27,546 bases of DNA from Gemmatimonadales bacterium UBA2960 (GCA_002348465.1 DEBI01000014.1:1-27546), one strand, 5' to 3'. Numbered from the stretch's first letter, positions 1 through 8,305 are shown. Made by a program: numbers and translations. The notes: a model not told the origin generated them from the sequence alone.

Positions 1-1
1 G

Positions 2-20
2 CTTATGATTTCTTATGATT
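2..20. repeat. Short tandem direct repeat downstream of rho
   Basis: The 9-mer CTTATGATT occurs twice, at 2-10 and 12-20, just past the rho stop codon. No hairpin or T-tract is visible in the 27 bases available, so the rho terminator, if there is one, lies outside the window. Confidence 0.5.
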
Positions 21-27
21 CTCGCCC

Positions 28-1287
28 CTAGACTCCGCGCGTCATTTCGTCCAGAAACTCAGAGTTCGTCTTCGTCATCCTCATTCGCTCGGATAGGAAG
101 GAGATCGCTTCCTCTGGTGGCATGTCTGAAAGGAAATTTCTAAGGAGAAAGACACGGTTCAGCTCAATATCTGATAGAAGGAGTTCTTCTTTTCGGGTGC
201 TAGACTTGTTCAAGTCTATCGCCGGGAAAATCCGTTGTTCGGCTATTTCTCGTGCGAGCACTAACTCCATGTTTCCGGTGCCCTTGAATTCTTCGAAGAT
301 CACTTCATCCATTCTACTACCGGTCTCAATGAGAGCTGTAGCCACTATGGTGAGTGAGCCCCCGTCCATGATGTTTCGCGCTGATCCAAAGAAATGCTTG
401 GGTTTTTGGAGAGCTTTAGTGTCGAGCCCTCCGGACATGATGCGCCCGGAGCGGCGGATAGCTGCGTTGTAGGCGCGACCTAAGCGGGTGATTGAGTCGA
501 GCAAGATGACCACATCCTTGCCGTGCTCGACGAGGCGTTTCGCCTTTTCGAGCACCATCTCTGCAACTTGAATGTGTCTCTTCGGTGACTCGTCAAAAGT
601 GGAGGCTACCACTTCTCCCCGGACCCTCTGCTGCATTTCCGTGACCTCTTCAGGTCGCTCGTCAACGAGGAGGACAATGAGGTGAACCTCGGGCCAATTG
701 GTTGAGATCGCGTCTGCCATTTGTTGCAGGACGGTTGTTTTTCCTGCTTTGGGAGGCGAAACGATTAAGCCTCGCTGCCCTTCACCAATAGGAGCGATGA
801 GATCCACCATTCGCATCGCGAGTCCTTGAGGATCATCTGGTACTTCAAGACTGAGTCTCTTCTCAGGATATCGTGGCTTTAGCTTGTCGAAGTCACCACG
901 TTTCTGTCCCTCTTCCGGGTCGAGTCCATTAAGAAAGTCGACTCTCTCGAGCGCGATGTACTTCTCTCCTTTGCGGGGAGGACGTACTTGGCCTACAAGG
1001 GTATCACCTGTCTTTAGCGCGAACCGCTTGATCTGTGATGGACTTACGTAGATGTCATCTGGACTGTTCACGTAGCTCCAGGCCTGTGAGCGCAGGAACC
1101 CATATCCCTCTCTGAGGATCTCGAGAACACCTTCTCCGGTCAGGGGCTCACCGTTTTCGAGCAGGGTGCGCTCAATCTGGAGTAGGAGTTCTTGTTTGCG
1201 GAGGGCCTGGTACTGACCTAGGCCTAATCCCTCAGCTAGATCGTGAAGTTCTCCGACGTTCTTGCTTTGTAGTTCGGCGATGTCCAC
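28..1287 (-). CDS. rho: Transcription termination factor Rho
   Basis: Rho is the hexameric RNA-dependent ATPase/translocase that ends transcription at Rho-dependent sites and acts on nascent RNA in the cytoplasm. The 419-residue protein has the normal family length. An N-terminal helical domain (about 1-48) is followed by the cold-shock-like RNA-binding domain (about 51-115, with GYGFLR at 61-66). The RecA-like motor has Walker A SPPKAGKTT at 177-185 and a Walker B aspartate at 264 in VVILLDS. The loop QKPKHFFGSARN follows at about 294-305. There is none of the long acidic or basic N-terminal insert seen in some Actinobacteria. The start is GTG at 1287-1285; no good Shine-Dalgarno sequence precedes it, but the N-terminus lines up with the family here. 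A sigma70-like promoter candidate lies about 170 bp upstream. Confidence 0.98.
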   Translation of the reverse strand: MDIAELQSKNVGELHDLAEGLGLGQYQALRKQELLLQIERTLLENGEPLTGEGVLEILREGYGFLRSQAWSYVNSPDDIYVSPSQIKRFALKTGDTLVGQVRPPRKGEKYIALERVDFLNGLDPEEGQKRGDFDKLKPRYPEKRLSLEVPDDPQGLAMRMVDLIAPIGEGQRGLIVSPPKAGKTTVLQQMADAISTNWPEVHLIVLLVDERPEEVTEMQQRVRGEVVASTFDESPKRHIQVAEMVLEKAKRLVEHGKDVVILLDSITRLGRAYNAAIRRSGRIMSGGLDTKALQKPKHFFGSARNIMDGGSLTIVATALIETGSRMDEVIFEEFKGTGNMELVLAREIAEQRIFPAIDLNKSSTRKEELLLSDIELNRVFLLRNFLSDMPPEEAISFLSERMRMTKTNSEFLDEMTRGV

Positions 1288-1458
1288 AGAGATGTCTGTG
1301 TGCGAGACCAGCCGGCACGATCCTTTTTCGATCGCACACGAGCATTGGAAAGATACGACCCGCGGGCCGCGATTAATGGGTCGCCGGCAGAGTCACGTCC
1401 AAGCGAATGGAACGGGCCGACGTTGGAAGGTCAAACTGCGAAAGCCTTGACCCAAGGC

Positions 1459-1487
1459 AACGTAATCAGCTAAAAAAATGAGGTCAA
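1459..1487 (-). promoter_or_regulatory. Putative sigma70-type promoter of rho
   Basis: On the minus strand, a -35-like TTGACC (1487-1482) and a -10-like TACGTT (1464-1459) are separated by exactly 17 bp of T-rich spacer. The -35 matches consensus at 5 of 6 positions and the -10 at 3 of 6. It points toward rho and would give a leader of about 165 nt. This is a motif match only. Confidence 0.4.
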
Positions 1488-1656
1488 GCCGGATCTTTCG
1501 CCTTTTTTAGAATTCTTATCCGGAGATTGTCTCGCTAAGCGGACATAATCCTGCTGCGGGCTAAAAAGTGGGTGCAACGTTTTTGGCGATCCGATGCTCG
1601 CGGTTCATGCGATTCACTCAGGAATGGGGGGCATTGACTTGCAGAAATCGAAAACA

Positions 1657-1682
1657 AACGTTTACTCGTCCCTAACGTTTAC
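1657..1682. repeat. Direct repeat AACGTTTAC x2 (possible operator)
   Basis: AACGTTTAC occurs at 1657-1665 and 1674-1682, 17 bp start to start, immediately upstream of the gene starting at 1706. Each copy contains the palindrome AACGTT. The spacing is compatible with two repressor or activator half-sites on nearly the same helical face. No regulator is identifiable from the window. Confidence 0.35.
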
Positions 1683-1705
1683 GGAAAAACAAAGCAGGTT
1701 TCGTC

Positions 1706-2059
1706 GTGGCACGTCATAACCGTGAGGGGACTGGTTCTGACCAATGCGGGTTCCGGTATCGTGTTAGCTATCAGCCTGACTGGCTCAAGCGCGTGAGGGT
1801 CACCCGGCAGCTGGAATCAGAGCGCCAGTCAACAAAGACCCTCTTGTGGAACCCTGCTCCCGAGTCTGAGGCCGAGCCGGGTGAGAGAGTTCGGACCCGA
1901 ATTTTATCGGCTGACCAGTCCATCGACTTTGCGGTAGCGCTTACTGACCCTGCGGCCGCTGTGCGGTGTATAAGGGTTTGTTACGAGATCCCTGTGGGGG
2001 ATGGACGCACCGAAGAAGTCGAGTTTACCCTTGAGAGACAGACTGACTCAGACAGCTAG
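1706..2059 (+). CDS. Conserved-looking small protein beginning MARHNREG, function unknown
   Basis: This is a 117-residue cytoplasmic protein without signal peptide, membrane segment or cysteine motif; its few cysteines are scattered. It starts at GTG 1706. The N-terminal half contains FRYRVSYQPDWLKRVRVTR followed by RQSTKTLLWNP; the C-terminal half alternates hydrophobic and charged residues like a beta-rich domain. I recall similar MARHNREG-type proteins from Gemmatimonadota, where they are unnamed. It sits divergently from rho across a long regulatory gap. No function can be assigned; the basic and aromatic N-terminal pattern would suit nucleic-acid or ribonucleoprotein contact, but that is a guess. 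Coding status rests on length, codon-like base composition and the familiar N-terminus. Confidence 0.75.
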   Translation: MARHNREGTGSDQCGFRYRVSYQPDWLKRVRVTRQLESERQSTKTLLWNPAPESEAEPGERVRTRILSADQSIDFAVALTDPAAAVRCIRVCYEIPVGDGRTEEVEFTLERQTDSDS

Positions 2060-2094
2060 CTGAGTTAAAAGAGGCGGGCTTAGGATTTCATCCG

Positions 2095-2122
2095 TTGATC
2101 GACTCAGGGGAGCGATTAGACT
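2095..2122 (+). promoter_or_regulatory. Weak promoter candidate before the flavoprotein pair
   Basis: TTGATC (2095-2100) and TAGACT (2117-2122) are separated by 16 bp, each matching 4 of 6 sigma70 consensus positions. They lie in the 174-bp gap upstream of the ferredoxin-NADP reductase gene. The match is weak and could be chance. Confidence 0.22.
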
Positions 2123-2233
2123 TGATGTCTTCAGGTCACCACAGTGAGTGCTGACTCGTGTTCCTTTCAGGATAACAACCCGACCCTGTGTTCTACCCCA
2201 AAGCCATACTGATTCACAGAGCCCGCAGAGCCG

Positions 2234-3238
2234 ATGGCTGACGATATCCGGGACATTACGATTATCGGCGGCGGGCCGACTGGCCTTTTTGCTGCATTCT
2301 ATGCGGGGATGCGTGGGACGTCCTGCCGTATCGTAGATTCTTTGCCGGAGCTGGGTGGTCAACTCGCTGCACTGTATCCGGAGAAGTACATCTACGATGT
2401 CGGAGGCTTCGCGAAGGTCCTTGCTAAAGATCTAGTAAAGGGTCTCGTTGAACAGGCAATTCAGTTCGAACCCGACGTCGTCCTCGATGAGCAGGTGCAA
2501 GCTCTTGACTTTGCCGGCGACCACTTTGTGCTGAAGTGCGCAGGTGCTTCATACAGGACTCGGACTGTAGTCATCGCCGGGGGAAAAGGGGCTTTCGAAC
2601 CGATGCCGTTGAAGTGTCCTGGGTATGAAGAGTTTATGCATAATGGCGTCGAGTACGCTGTGCGCGACCCCGAGATGTTTCGTGGGAGAAAGGTCATGAT
2701 TGTTGGAGGTGGCGACACTGCGCTCGATTTCGTGATGATGCTAAAAGACGTTGCCGACTCGCTGACTTTGGTGCACCGCCGTGATGGGTGGAGGGCGCAT
2801 GAGGCGACGGTTGCACTAGTGGAAAAGGCTGCTGAGGCTGAAGAGATTGATCTCCGAACCTTTTACGAGGTGCGTGCGATTCACGGGGCCAAATCAGTTG
2901 AACGAGTAACAATTTTCGACAACCGGACTGACAAAGACACGACGCTTGAGTGCGATGCAGTATTGTCATGCGTTGGATTCAAACCCGATCTAGGCCCAAT
3001 TAAGTCTTGGGGGCTGAAGGTTGAGAAGAATCGCATTCTTGTGGATGCGCTTATGGCCACCAGCGTTTCGGGCGTATTTGCAGCGGGCGACGTTGTAGAC
3101 TACGAGGGGAAGTTGGACCTCATCGCTACCGGGTTTGCTGAGGCGGCCGTTGCCGTGAACAATGCGGTGCACCATGTCGATCCTACGGCACGGGTTAATC
3201 CCGGTCACTCAACGAACATGAAAGTCTTTAAGGAATAG
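2234..3238 (+). CDS. Ferredoxin/flavodoxin-NADP+ reductase, YumC (thioredoxin-reductase-like) type
   Basis: This FAD- and NADPH-binding reductase transfers electrons between NADPH and ferredoxin or flavodoxin in the cytoplasm. Its 334 residues have the thioredoxin-reductase fold: an FAD dinucleotide motif GGGPTG at 12-17, an NADP motif GGGDTA at 158-163, and the C-terminal FAD motif FAAGDVVDY. The redox-active CxxC of thioredoxin reductase is absent, which with the ELGGQLAALYPEKYIYDVGG stretch marks the YumC-type type II FNR. Only 13 bp separate it from trxB downstream, so the two are probably co-transcribed. The ribosome binding site before ATG 2234 is poor. The physiological partner cannot be seen. 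Confidence 0.9.
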   Translation: MADDIRDITIIGGGPTGLFAAFYAGMRGTSCRIVDSLPELGGQLAALYPEKYIYDVGGFAKVLAKDLVKGLVEQAIQFEPDVVLDEQVQALDFAGDHFVLKCAGASYRTRTVVIAGGKGAFEPMPLKCPGYEEFMHNGVEYAVRDPEMFRGRKVMIVGGGDTALDFVMMLKDVADSLTLVHRRDGWRAHEATVALVEKAAEAEEIDLRTFYEVRAIHGAKSVERVTIFDNRTDKDTTLECDAVLSCVGFKPDLGPIKSWGLKVEKNRILVDALMATSVSGVFAAGDVVDYEGKLDLIATGFAEAAVAVNNAVHHVDPTARVNPGHSTNMKVFKE

Positions 3239-3251
3239 TGAGGAACCGAGC

Positions 3252-4226
3252 ATGACCGACAACGGCACGCCCCAACACGAAAAGGTTGTCATCATTGGCT
3301 CCGGTCCAGCCGGCTGGACCGCGGCGATCTATGCCGCCCGAGCTGAGATGAATCCGTTCGTGATCGAGGGAAACATCAGCCGCACGATGATTCCGGGAGG
3401 TCAACTCATGTTCACGACTGAGGTCGAGAATTACCCGGGTTTCAAAGACGGTGTCGACGGTCAGTCCCTTATGTTGGAGATGAAAGCTCAGGCACTCCGT
3501 TTCGACACCCGCGTGCTTACGGAGGACGTCGTGGACATCGATAAGGACGTGCATCCGTTCCGGCTCACCACGACGAACGGAACTGTTGTAACCGCTGACG
3601 CCTTGATTCTAGCCACTGGAGCTAATGCAAACTGGCTGGGACTCCCCAACGAGGAGCGGCTGGCACAGAGCGGTGGCGGAGTGAGTGCCTGTGCGGTCTG
3701 TGATGGGGCGTTACCACACTTCCGGGATAAGGTACTGGCGGTGATCGGCGGTGGAGATACCGCGATGGAGGACGCCCTCTATCTGACAAAGTTCGCCAAG
3801 GAAGTGGTAATCATTCATCGGCGAGACGAGCTGCGAGCGTCGAAGATCATGGCGGAGCGCGCTATGGAGAGCGAGAAGATCACCTTCGCCTGGAACACCG
3901 TTGTCACCGAAGTGCTCGGTGACGACGTCATCACCGGTCTTCAGCTTAAGGACGTGTACTCGGGTGAGCAGCGGGAACTCGAAGTCGGGGGACTATTCGT
4001 TGCGATAGGCCACTCGCCCAACACGGGATTCCTGAAGGGCGTGGTCGAACTGAAGGACAATGGCTACGTAGATACTCCGATCCCTTGGCGTACACAGACC
4101 TCGGTGCCCGGAATCTTCGCGGCCGGTGACGTGATGGACGACTACTATCGACAGGCCGTAACCGCGGCCGGCACTGGATGCATGGCTGCTCTGGAGGCAG
4201 AGCGATGGTTGGCTCACGGGGGATGA
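3252..4226 (+). CDS. trxB: Thioredoxin reductase
   Basis: This NADPH-dependent flavoenzyme reduces thioredoxin in the cytoplasm. Its 324 residues match the low-molecular-weight bacterial type. The FAD motif GSGPAG is at 16-21, the redox-active cysteine pair CAVC at 147-150 (followed by DG, as in the family CATCDG), the NADPH motif GGGDTA at 166-171, and the C-terminal FAD motif FAAGDVMDDYYRQ near the end. A good Shine-Dalgarno sequence, TGAGGAA, precedes ATG 3252. It follows its structural relative, the YumC-type reductase, in one presumed operon. No thioredoxin gene is in the window. Confidence 0.96.
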   Translation: MTDNGTPQHEKVVIIGSGPAGWTAAIYAARAEMNPFVIEGNISRTMIPGGQLMFTTEVENYPGFKDGVDGQSLMLEMKAQALRFDTRVLTEDVVDIDKDVHPFRLTTTNGTVVTADALILATGANANWLGLPNEERLAQSGGGVSACAVCDGALPHFRDKVLAVIGGGDTAMEDALYLTKFAKEVVIIHRRDELRASKIMAERAMESEKITFAWNTVVTEVLGDDVITGLQLKDVYSGEQRELEVGGLFVAIGHSPNTGFLKGVVELKDNGYVDTPIPWRTQTSVPGIFAAGDVMDDYYRQAVTAAGTGCMAALEAERWLAHGG

Positions 4227-4307
4227 GAACGAGAAACGCTATGGAGCTGCTAGCGCTAGTAGGTTGATCCAGTGCGATCTGCGCAGCGCCTGGGGGCTCG
4301 GGCGTCG

Positions 4308-5060
4308 TCAGGCCTGTGGTCCGGAAGGTCCTAGCAGTCGGCCTCCGTCGACCGGGATTATGTGACCTGTGACGAAATCAGCCTCGATCAGGTACATTAG
4401 CGCCTGAACGACATCGTTCGGTGTGCCGTTGCGCTCTAGCGCGGATCGCTCCGCCAGCGCTTGTCTTCGCTCCATCGGCCAGTCGTCGGGCGGAAGCACG
4501 GCGCCGGGCGCGATACCGTTAACTCGTACTTGGGGAGCTAGAGCACGAGCTTGAATGCGCGTTAGGTGTGCGAGCGCCGACTTAGAGACCGCGTGGTGAG
4601 GATAGACGCTCCACGCTTGCCATGCCGAAAGGTCAGTTATGTTGACGACACACCCGCGTGAATCCCGTAGCATGTCGGCGCCCGCTCGTACGATGAGGTG
4701 TGGAGCGCGGACGTTCAGGTCCATTACGCGGTCCCACTCCTCTGCATCGACGTCGAGTAGAGGGATGTCCTGAAAGGATGCAGCCGAGTTGATGAGGACG
4801 TCCAGTCGACCGAATGATGTACGCACTGTATCGATCACGCGATCAGCCGAATGGGCTTCACTCAGATCCGCTTCGACGTGTACCAGCGTACGTCCGAGCG
4901 CTGACACATCCGCCGACAATGTCTTTGCCTGAGCCGAGGATGAGCAATACGTGATTACGAGATCGTACCCGGCCCGTGCCAGACCTAGACTGATTGCACG
5001 GCCTACGCGGACGGCGCCTCCCGTGATCAGTGCCACGCGTTGTCTGTCACCATCGGTCAT
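4308..5060 (-). CDS. PTR1/FolM-like short-chain dehydrogenase with His at the catalytic Tyr position
   Basis: This 250-residue Rossmann-fold SDR has the TGGAVRVG cofactor loop at 13-20. The arginine there is the mark of pteridine reductases (PTR1, FolM), which reduce dihydro- or oxidised pterins with NADPH. Also present are the NSAA motif at 91-94 and an ITD motif with Asp143 where PTR1 uses aspartate in place of the usual SDR serine. The YxxxK motif is not intact: K160 is present, but position 156 is His (YPHHAVSK, 153-160). AGGAG lies 8 bp before ATG 5060. The gene stands alone, divergent from the YHYH lipoprotein and convergent with trxB. A role in pterin reduction would fit the pterin cluster 4.5 kb away, but substrate assignment is inference, and the altered tyrosine could mean altered or lost chemistry. 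Confidence 0.85.
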   Translation of the reverse strand: MTDGDRQRVALITGGAVRVGRAISLGLARAGYDLVITYCSSSAQAKTLSADVSALGRTLVHVEADLSEAHSADRVIDTVRTSFGRLDVLINSAASFQDIPLLDVDAEEWDRVMDLNVRAPHLIVRAGADMLRDSRGCVVNITDLSAWQAWSVYPHHAVSKSALAHLTRIQARALAPQVRVNGIAPGAVLPPDDWPMERRQALAERSALERNGTPNDVVQALMYLIEADFVTGHIIPVDGGRLLGPSGPQA

Positions 5061-5226
5061 GGCGAGACTCCTGCTTCCGAGCGCCGCTTAGCGCCGTACC
5101 GAATAAGATTAGGGAAGGATATTCAAGCCGAACCTCACGGCCAGGTTAGCGATCCTAACGTTTTTGGAAAGACGGGCATCTTACCTAGTGTTACGTATCG
5201 AGTCGAGAGCATTGGGAGAGCTGTAA

Positions 5227-6705
5227 ATGATTGTTATCCCCAAGTGGTTCGCGGGGTTTTCATTGTGTTTCCTTCTTGCATGCGACGCGGAGGTGAGTCA
5301 GCCGGAGTTTGTTGAGGAGCCGGGGGAACCCGTTGATCTTTCGAGCTACTTCATCACCCCGACGCTGTGCAGCGACTCTGAGGGACCGACGTGCGCATCG
5401 CTGCGCCTTGGAGATACTCACCTGACCACTACGAGCCCGGCTCAAGGAAAGCTTTTCGCCTGTGTCGCCGGGAACGCGGGTGCACCAGGGAGTGATCCGG
5501 CACGGATCACTTGGATAGATTGGGCAGCTGGAACGTGGAACCTGCTCGCTAAGCCGTTTCTGCCCGCGGGCTCATTCTCTCCCCAGTCCGGCTCAGTGAG
5601 TGTATCCGAGATTGGTGGTATCCGCAGTATCACCGTGAACAATCTTCCGGTGGACGGAAAGATCGGCGACTGGCCGATGACGCAGTATGCGATGTTGTCT
5701 GCGATCGACCGGAATCCTGGGGTGCCAGCAGCTACCAACGTCACATTCAATATTCCTATTTCCCCGGTGGTTAGCGTTACGCCTTCCTGCACTTCTCTCG
5801 GAGCGATCGGTGTGACGCTCAATGGGGTAGTGCTGTATAACGCAGTGGATGCGCGTGGGAATGACGCCGTTGCCCACGAAATCGTCGACGAGTTCGGCGG
5901 CCATCCTGCTATGAGCGCTTACCACTATCACTATCTTCCTGAGCGGCTCGATTCGGCGCCGATGTCGGATGGCCATTCCGGGCTGGTCGGCTACATACGC
6001 GATGGATTCGGGCTTTACGGCTACGACGGCGAAGGGGGTGTGGAGTTAACCAACGCCGATCTTGACGAGTGTCACGGCCACGATCATTCACCATTGGGCT
6101 ATCACTACCACGCCACTATTGAATACCCCTACACAATTGGTTGCTACAGAGGAGATCCCGAGTCTGCATTCTTCTCTTCGGCTAGCGCGTTTGAAGACAA
6201 GGTTAGTAACATCCCCCAAGAAGTGAAAACGGAACCTGCCAGAGCGTTTCTGCGAGGGATGATCGCCCACCATCAGCAGGCATTGGACATGGTTGCTCTC
6301 GTGCGGCGCAGCACATATGGAAGGGATATACGTGAGATCGCCGTGAGGATGCAGATCGCTCAGGCCGAAGAAATCAAATTGATGCAATCCTGGCTCAATG
6401 GAGACGTGATCCTAGATGGTGACGTGGAGGCTGTGTCGGGCGATCAGGATCGATTAATGCCCGGAATGCTCTCGGAGGAACGCATGGCGAAACTTCGTGC
6501 GGCCCAAGGCGAGGATTTTGATCGGCTTTTCCTCCAGTCCATGATTGAACACCACGAAGGAGCGATTGAGATGGTTCGTGTCTTTCTCGAACGGTTTGGT
6601 TCACTCGGAGATACAATTGTTTTGGATTGGTTCCTCGACCATATAAAGGCAGAGCAGGGCATAGAGGTGGCTAGGATGAGCAGGATACTGGCACGGTTGC
6701 AGTGA
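5227..6705 (+). CDS. Secreted lipoprotein: YHYH domain fused to DUF305
   Basis: This 492-residue exported lipoprotein has an N-terminal hydrophobic stretch ending in lipobox LLAC with Cys19. The central region (roughly 60-325) resembles YHYH proteins: histidine/tyrosine clusters YHYHY at 232-236 and YHYH at 292-295, plus HGHDH just before the second. After a linker comes a DUF305 module (about 335-490), a predicted four-helix domain with two MIxHHxxAxxM repeats: MIAHH at 345-349 and MIEHH at 439-443, each followed by a methionine-containing helix. DUF305 includes the cyanobacterial copper-binding CopM, so periplasmic or surface metal binding is a reasonable inference. YHYH domains have no firmly established function. 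GGGAGAG precedes ATG 5227. It appears monocistronic. Confidence 0.88.
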   Translation: MIVIPKWFAGFSLCFLLACDAEVSQPEFVEEPGEPVDLSSYFITPTLCSDSEGPTCASLRLGDTHLTTTSPAQGKLFACVAGNAGAPGSDPARITWIDWAAGTWNLLAKPFLPAGSFSPQSGSVSVSEIGGIRSITVNNLPVDGKIGDWPMTQYAMLSAIDRNPGVPAATNVTFNIPISPVVSVTPSCTSLGAIGVTLNGVVLYNAVDARGNDAVAHEIVDEFGGHPAMSAYHYHYLPERLDSAPMSDGHSGLVGYIRDGFGLYGYDGEGGVELTNADLDECHGHDHSPLGYHYHATIEYPYTIGCYRGDPESAFFSSASAFEDKVSNIPQEVKTEPARAFLRGMIAHHQQALDMVALVRRSTYGRDIREIAVRMQIAQAEEIKLMQSWLNGDVILDGDVEAVSGDQDRLMPGMLSEERMAKLRAAQGEDFDRLFLQSMIEHHEGAIEMVRVFLERFGSLGDTIVLDWFLDHIKAEQGIEVARMSRILARLQ

Positions 6706-6824
6706 CTAGCCGGACATGGCCGGGATGCTCCCCTTCATGTAGCGGTCAGCGAGAGTAGATTCTTATTAGTTGTTCTTATGATGTTGTTGTGCCCGTTTAC
6801 ACCTACAAAAAGGACCGATGTCCG

Positions 6825-8219
6825 ATGGCTGACACGTACCGCACAGAGAGAGATTCTCTTGGCGAGATGAAGGTCCCTGCAGAAGCACGCTACGGTCCGC
6901 AGACTCAGCGCGCCGTAGAGAATTTTCCTATCAGTGGTCAGCGTTTCAGTCGCCGTTTTATTCAGGCTATGGGTCTGATCAAGAAATCGGCTGCAGAGAC
7001 CAACGTTGAACTGGGCAACCTCGATCCGGGTGTAGCAAAGGCGATCATTGCAGCCGCGGGTGAAGTTGCGGATGGCGAATGGGATGAGGAGTTCGTTCTG
7101 GACATCTACCAGACTGGCTCTGGTACGTCGACGAACATGAATACCAATGAGGTGGTCGCGCATAGGGCGACAGAGCTTCTGGAAGGCACAGGTTCGGTGC
7201 ATCCAAACGATCACGTAAATTTTGGACAGTCCTCAAACGATACGATCCCGACCGCGATTCACATCTCTACCCGCATCGCGATTGAGGAAGAACTAATACC
7301 GGCCCTTCAGCACATGCACGATGCGCTGGCTGAGAAGGCTACAGAATTCGACGGAGTTCTGAAGTCCGGACGAACTCACCTCATGGACGCGACGCCCGTT
7401 CGTCTTGGTCAGGAGTTTTCTGGATACGCAACACAGATCCGCAAGGGCATCGAGCGCGTTCGTTTGGTTGCGGCTGAGTTGGAGGAACTCGCACTCGGCG
7501 GAACGGCCACCGGTACGGGCATTAACACGCATGAGGATTTTTCAACGCATACGATTGCCAAGATCGCGTTGGCTACTGGAATCTCGTTTTGCGAGGCGGA
7601 TGATCATTTTGAGGCGCAGGGGGCGAAGGACGCTGCGGTCAACACTGCGGGTGCGCTCAATACGATTGCTACGAGCTTCATGAAGATCGCAGACGACATT
7701 CGCTGGTTGGGTTCGGGGCCGACATCTGGTCTGCATGAGATCCGACTTCCTGCAGTACAGCCTGGTTCTTCAATTATGCCAGGTAAAGTGAATCCCGTTA
7801 TGTCAGAGGCGATGATGATGGTGGCTGCTAGGGTTATGGGTAACCACACCACCGTTACCGTCGCGGGTAGCCGTGGCAACTTCGAACTAAATGTCATGAT
7901 GCCCGTGTTAGCTCACGCACTCCTTGAGTCCGTAGATCTACTTTCCAACATTGCTCACGCGTTTACTGATCGATGCCTGATAGGGATCGAAGCGAATCAA
8001 GAGCGTGCCCGCGAGCTTCTAGAGCGTAATCCTGCCATCGCTACTGCCTTGAACCCTTATATCGGTTACGACGAGGCAGCCGTTGTCGCGAAAGAGTCTG
8101 CAAAGCGTGGAGTCAGCGTTCGAGACATCGTGACCGAAAAGCGGCTTCTGCCCGAAGAACAGATTGATGAAGCCCTCGATGTTCGTTCGATGACTGAACC
8201 GGGGCTTCCAGAAGGCTAA
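6825..8219 (+). CDS. fumC: Fumarate hydratase, class II
   Basis: This iron-independent fumarase interconverts fumarate and L-malate in the citric acid cycle. The 464-residue protein has the normal class II length. N-terminal residues resemble the family (RTERDSLGEMKVP), TGSGTSTNMN lies at 97-106, and the fumarase/aspartase signature GSSIMPGKVNP lies at about 317-327. The fumarase-type N-terminus and KPGYDEA-like C-terminal stretch (NPYIGYDEAA) argue against aspartase or argininosuccinate lyase. ATG 6825 is preferred, with AGGA 10 bp upstream; a GTG at 6789 would add 12 unconserved residues. It stands alone between the YHYH lipoprotein and nfo. Confidence 0.96.
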   Translation: MADTYRTERDSLGEMKVPAEARYGPQTQRAVENFPISGQRFSRRFIQAMGLIKKSAAETNVELGNLDPGVAKAIIAAAGEVADGEWDEEFVLDIYQTGSGTSTNMNTNEVVAHRATELLEGTGSVHPNDHVNFGQSSNDTIPTAIHISTRIAIEEELIPALQHMHDALAEKATEFDGVLKSGRTHLMDATPVRLGQEFSGYATQIRKGIERVRLVAAELEELALGGTATGTGINTHEDFSTHTIAKIALATGISFCEADDHFEAQGAKDAAVNTAGALNTIATSFMKIADDIRWLGSGPTSGLHEIRLPAVQPGSSIMPGKVNPVMSEAMMMVAARVMGNHTTVTVAGSRGNFELNVMMPVLAHALLESVDLLSNIAHAFTDRCLIGIEANQERARELLERNPAIATALNPYIGYDEAAVVAKESAKRGVSVRDIVTEKRLLPEEQIDEALDVRSMTEPGLPEG

Positions 8220-8305
8220 TTAGCTGAGGAGTTTTTGATCTTCATATGCGTTCGAGATGAGATCACCGTTATACAATTCGCTAACCTTCCGTCATAACAC
8301 ATGCC

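Larger units (their letters stand above)
1288..1705. other. 418-bp divergent intergenic region (rho / 1706 gene)
   Basis: No convincing gene lies here; a 62-codon frame at 1262-1450 lacks recognisable features. The region holds a minus-strand promoter candidate for rho (1459-1487). On the plus-strand side AACGTTTAC is directly repeated at 1657-1665 and 1674-1682, with a related AACGTTTTT at 1576-1584. The long leader on the rho side would allow the transcriptional autoregulation known for rho in enteric bacteria, but no leader peptide is evident. Confidence 0.5.

Noticed and set aside
1262..1450. 62-codon plus-strand frame overlapping the rho start
   Set aside because: It overlaps rho antisense and has no recognisable features or ribosome binding site.
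4236..4265. Palindrome CTAGCGCTAG after trxB as a terminator
   Set aside because: It is a short palindrome with no workable loop and no T-run.
5152..5167. Possible terminator GTTAG/CTAAC followed by TTTTT upstream of the YHYH gene
   Set aside because: The stem is only 5 bp, and no plus-strand gene ends nearby.
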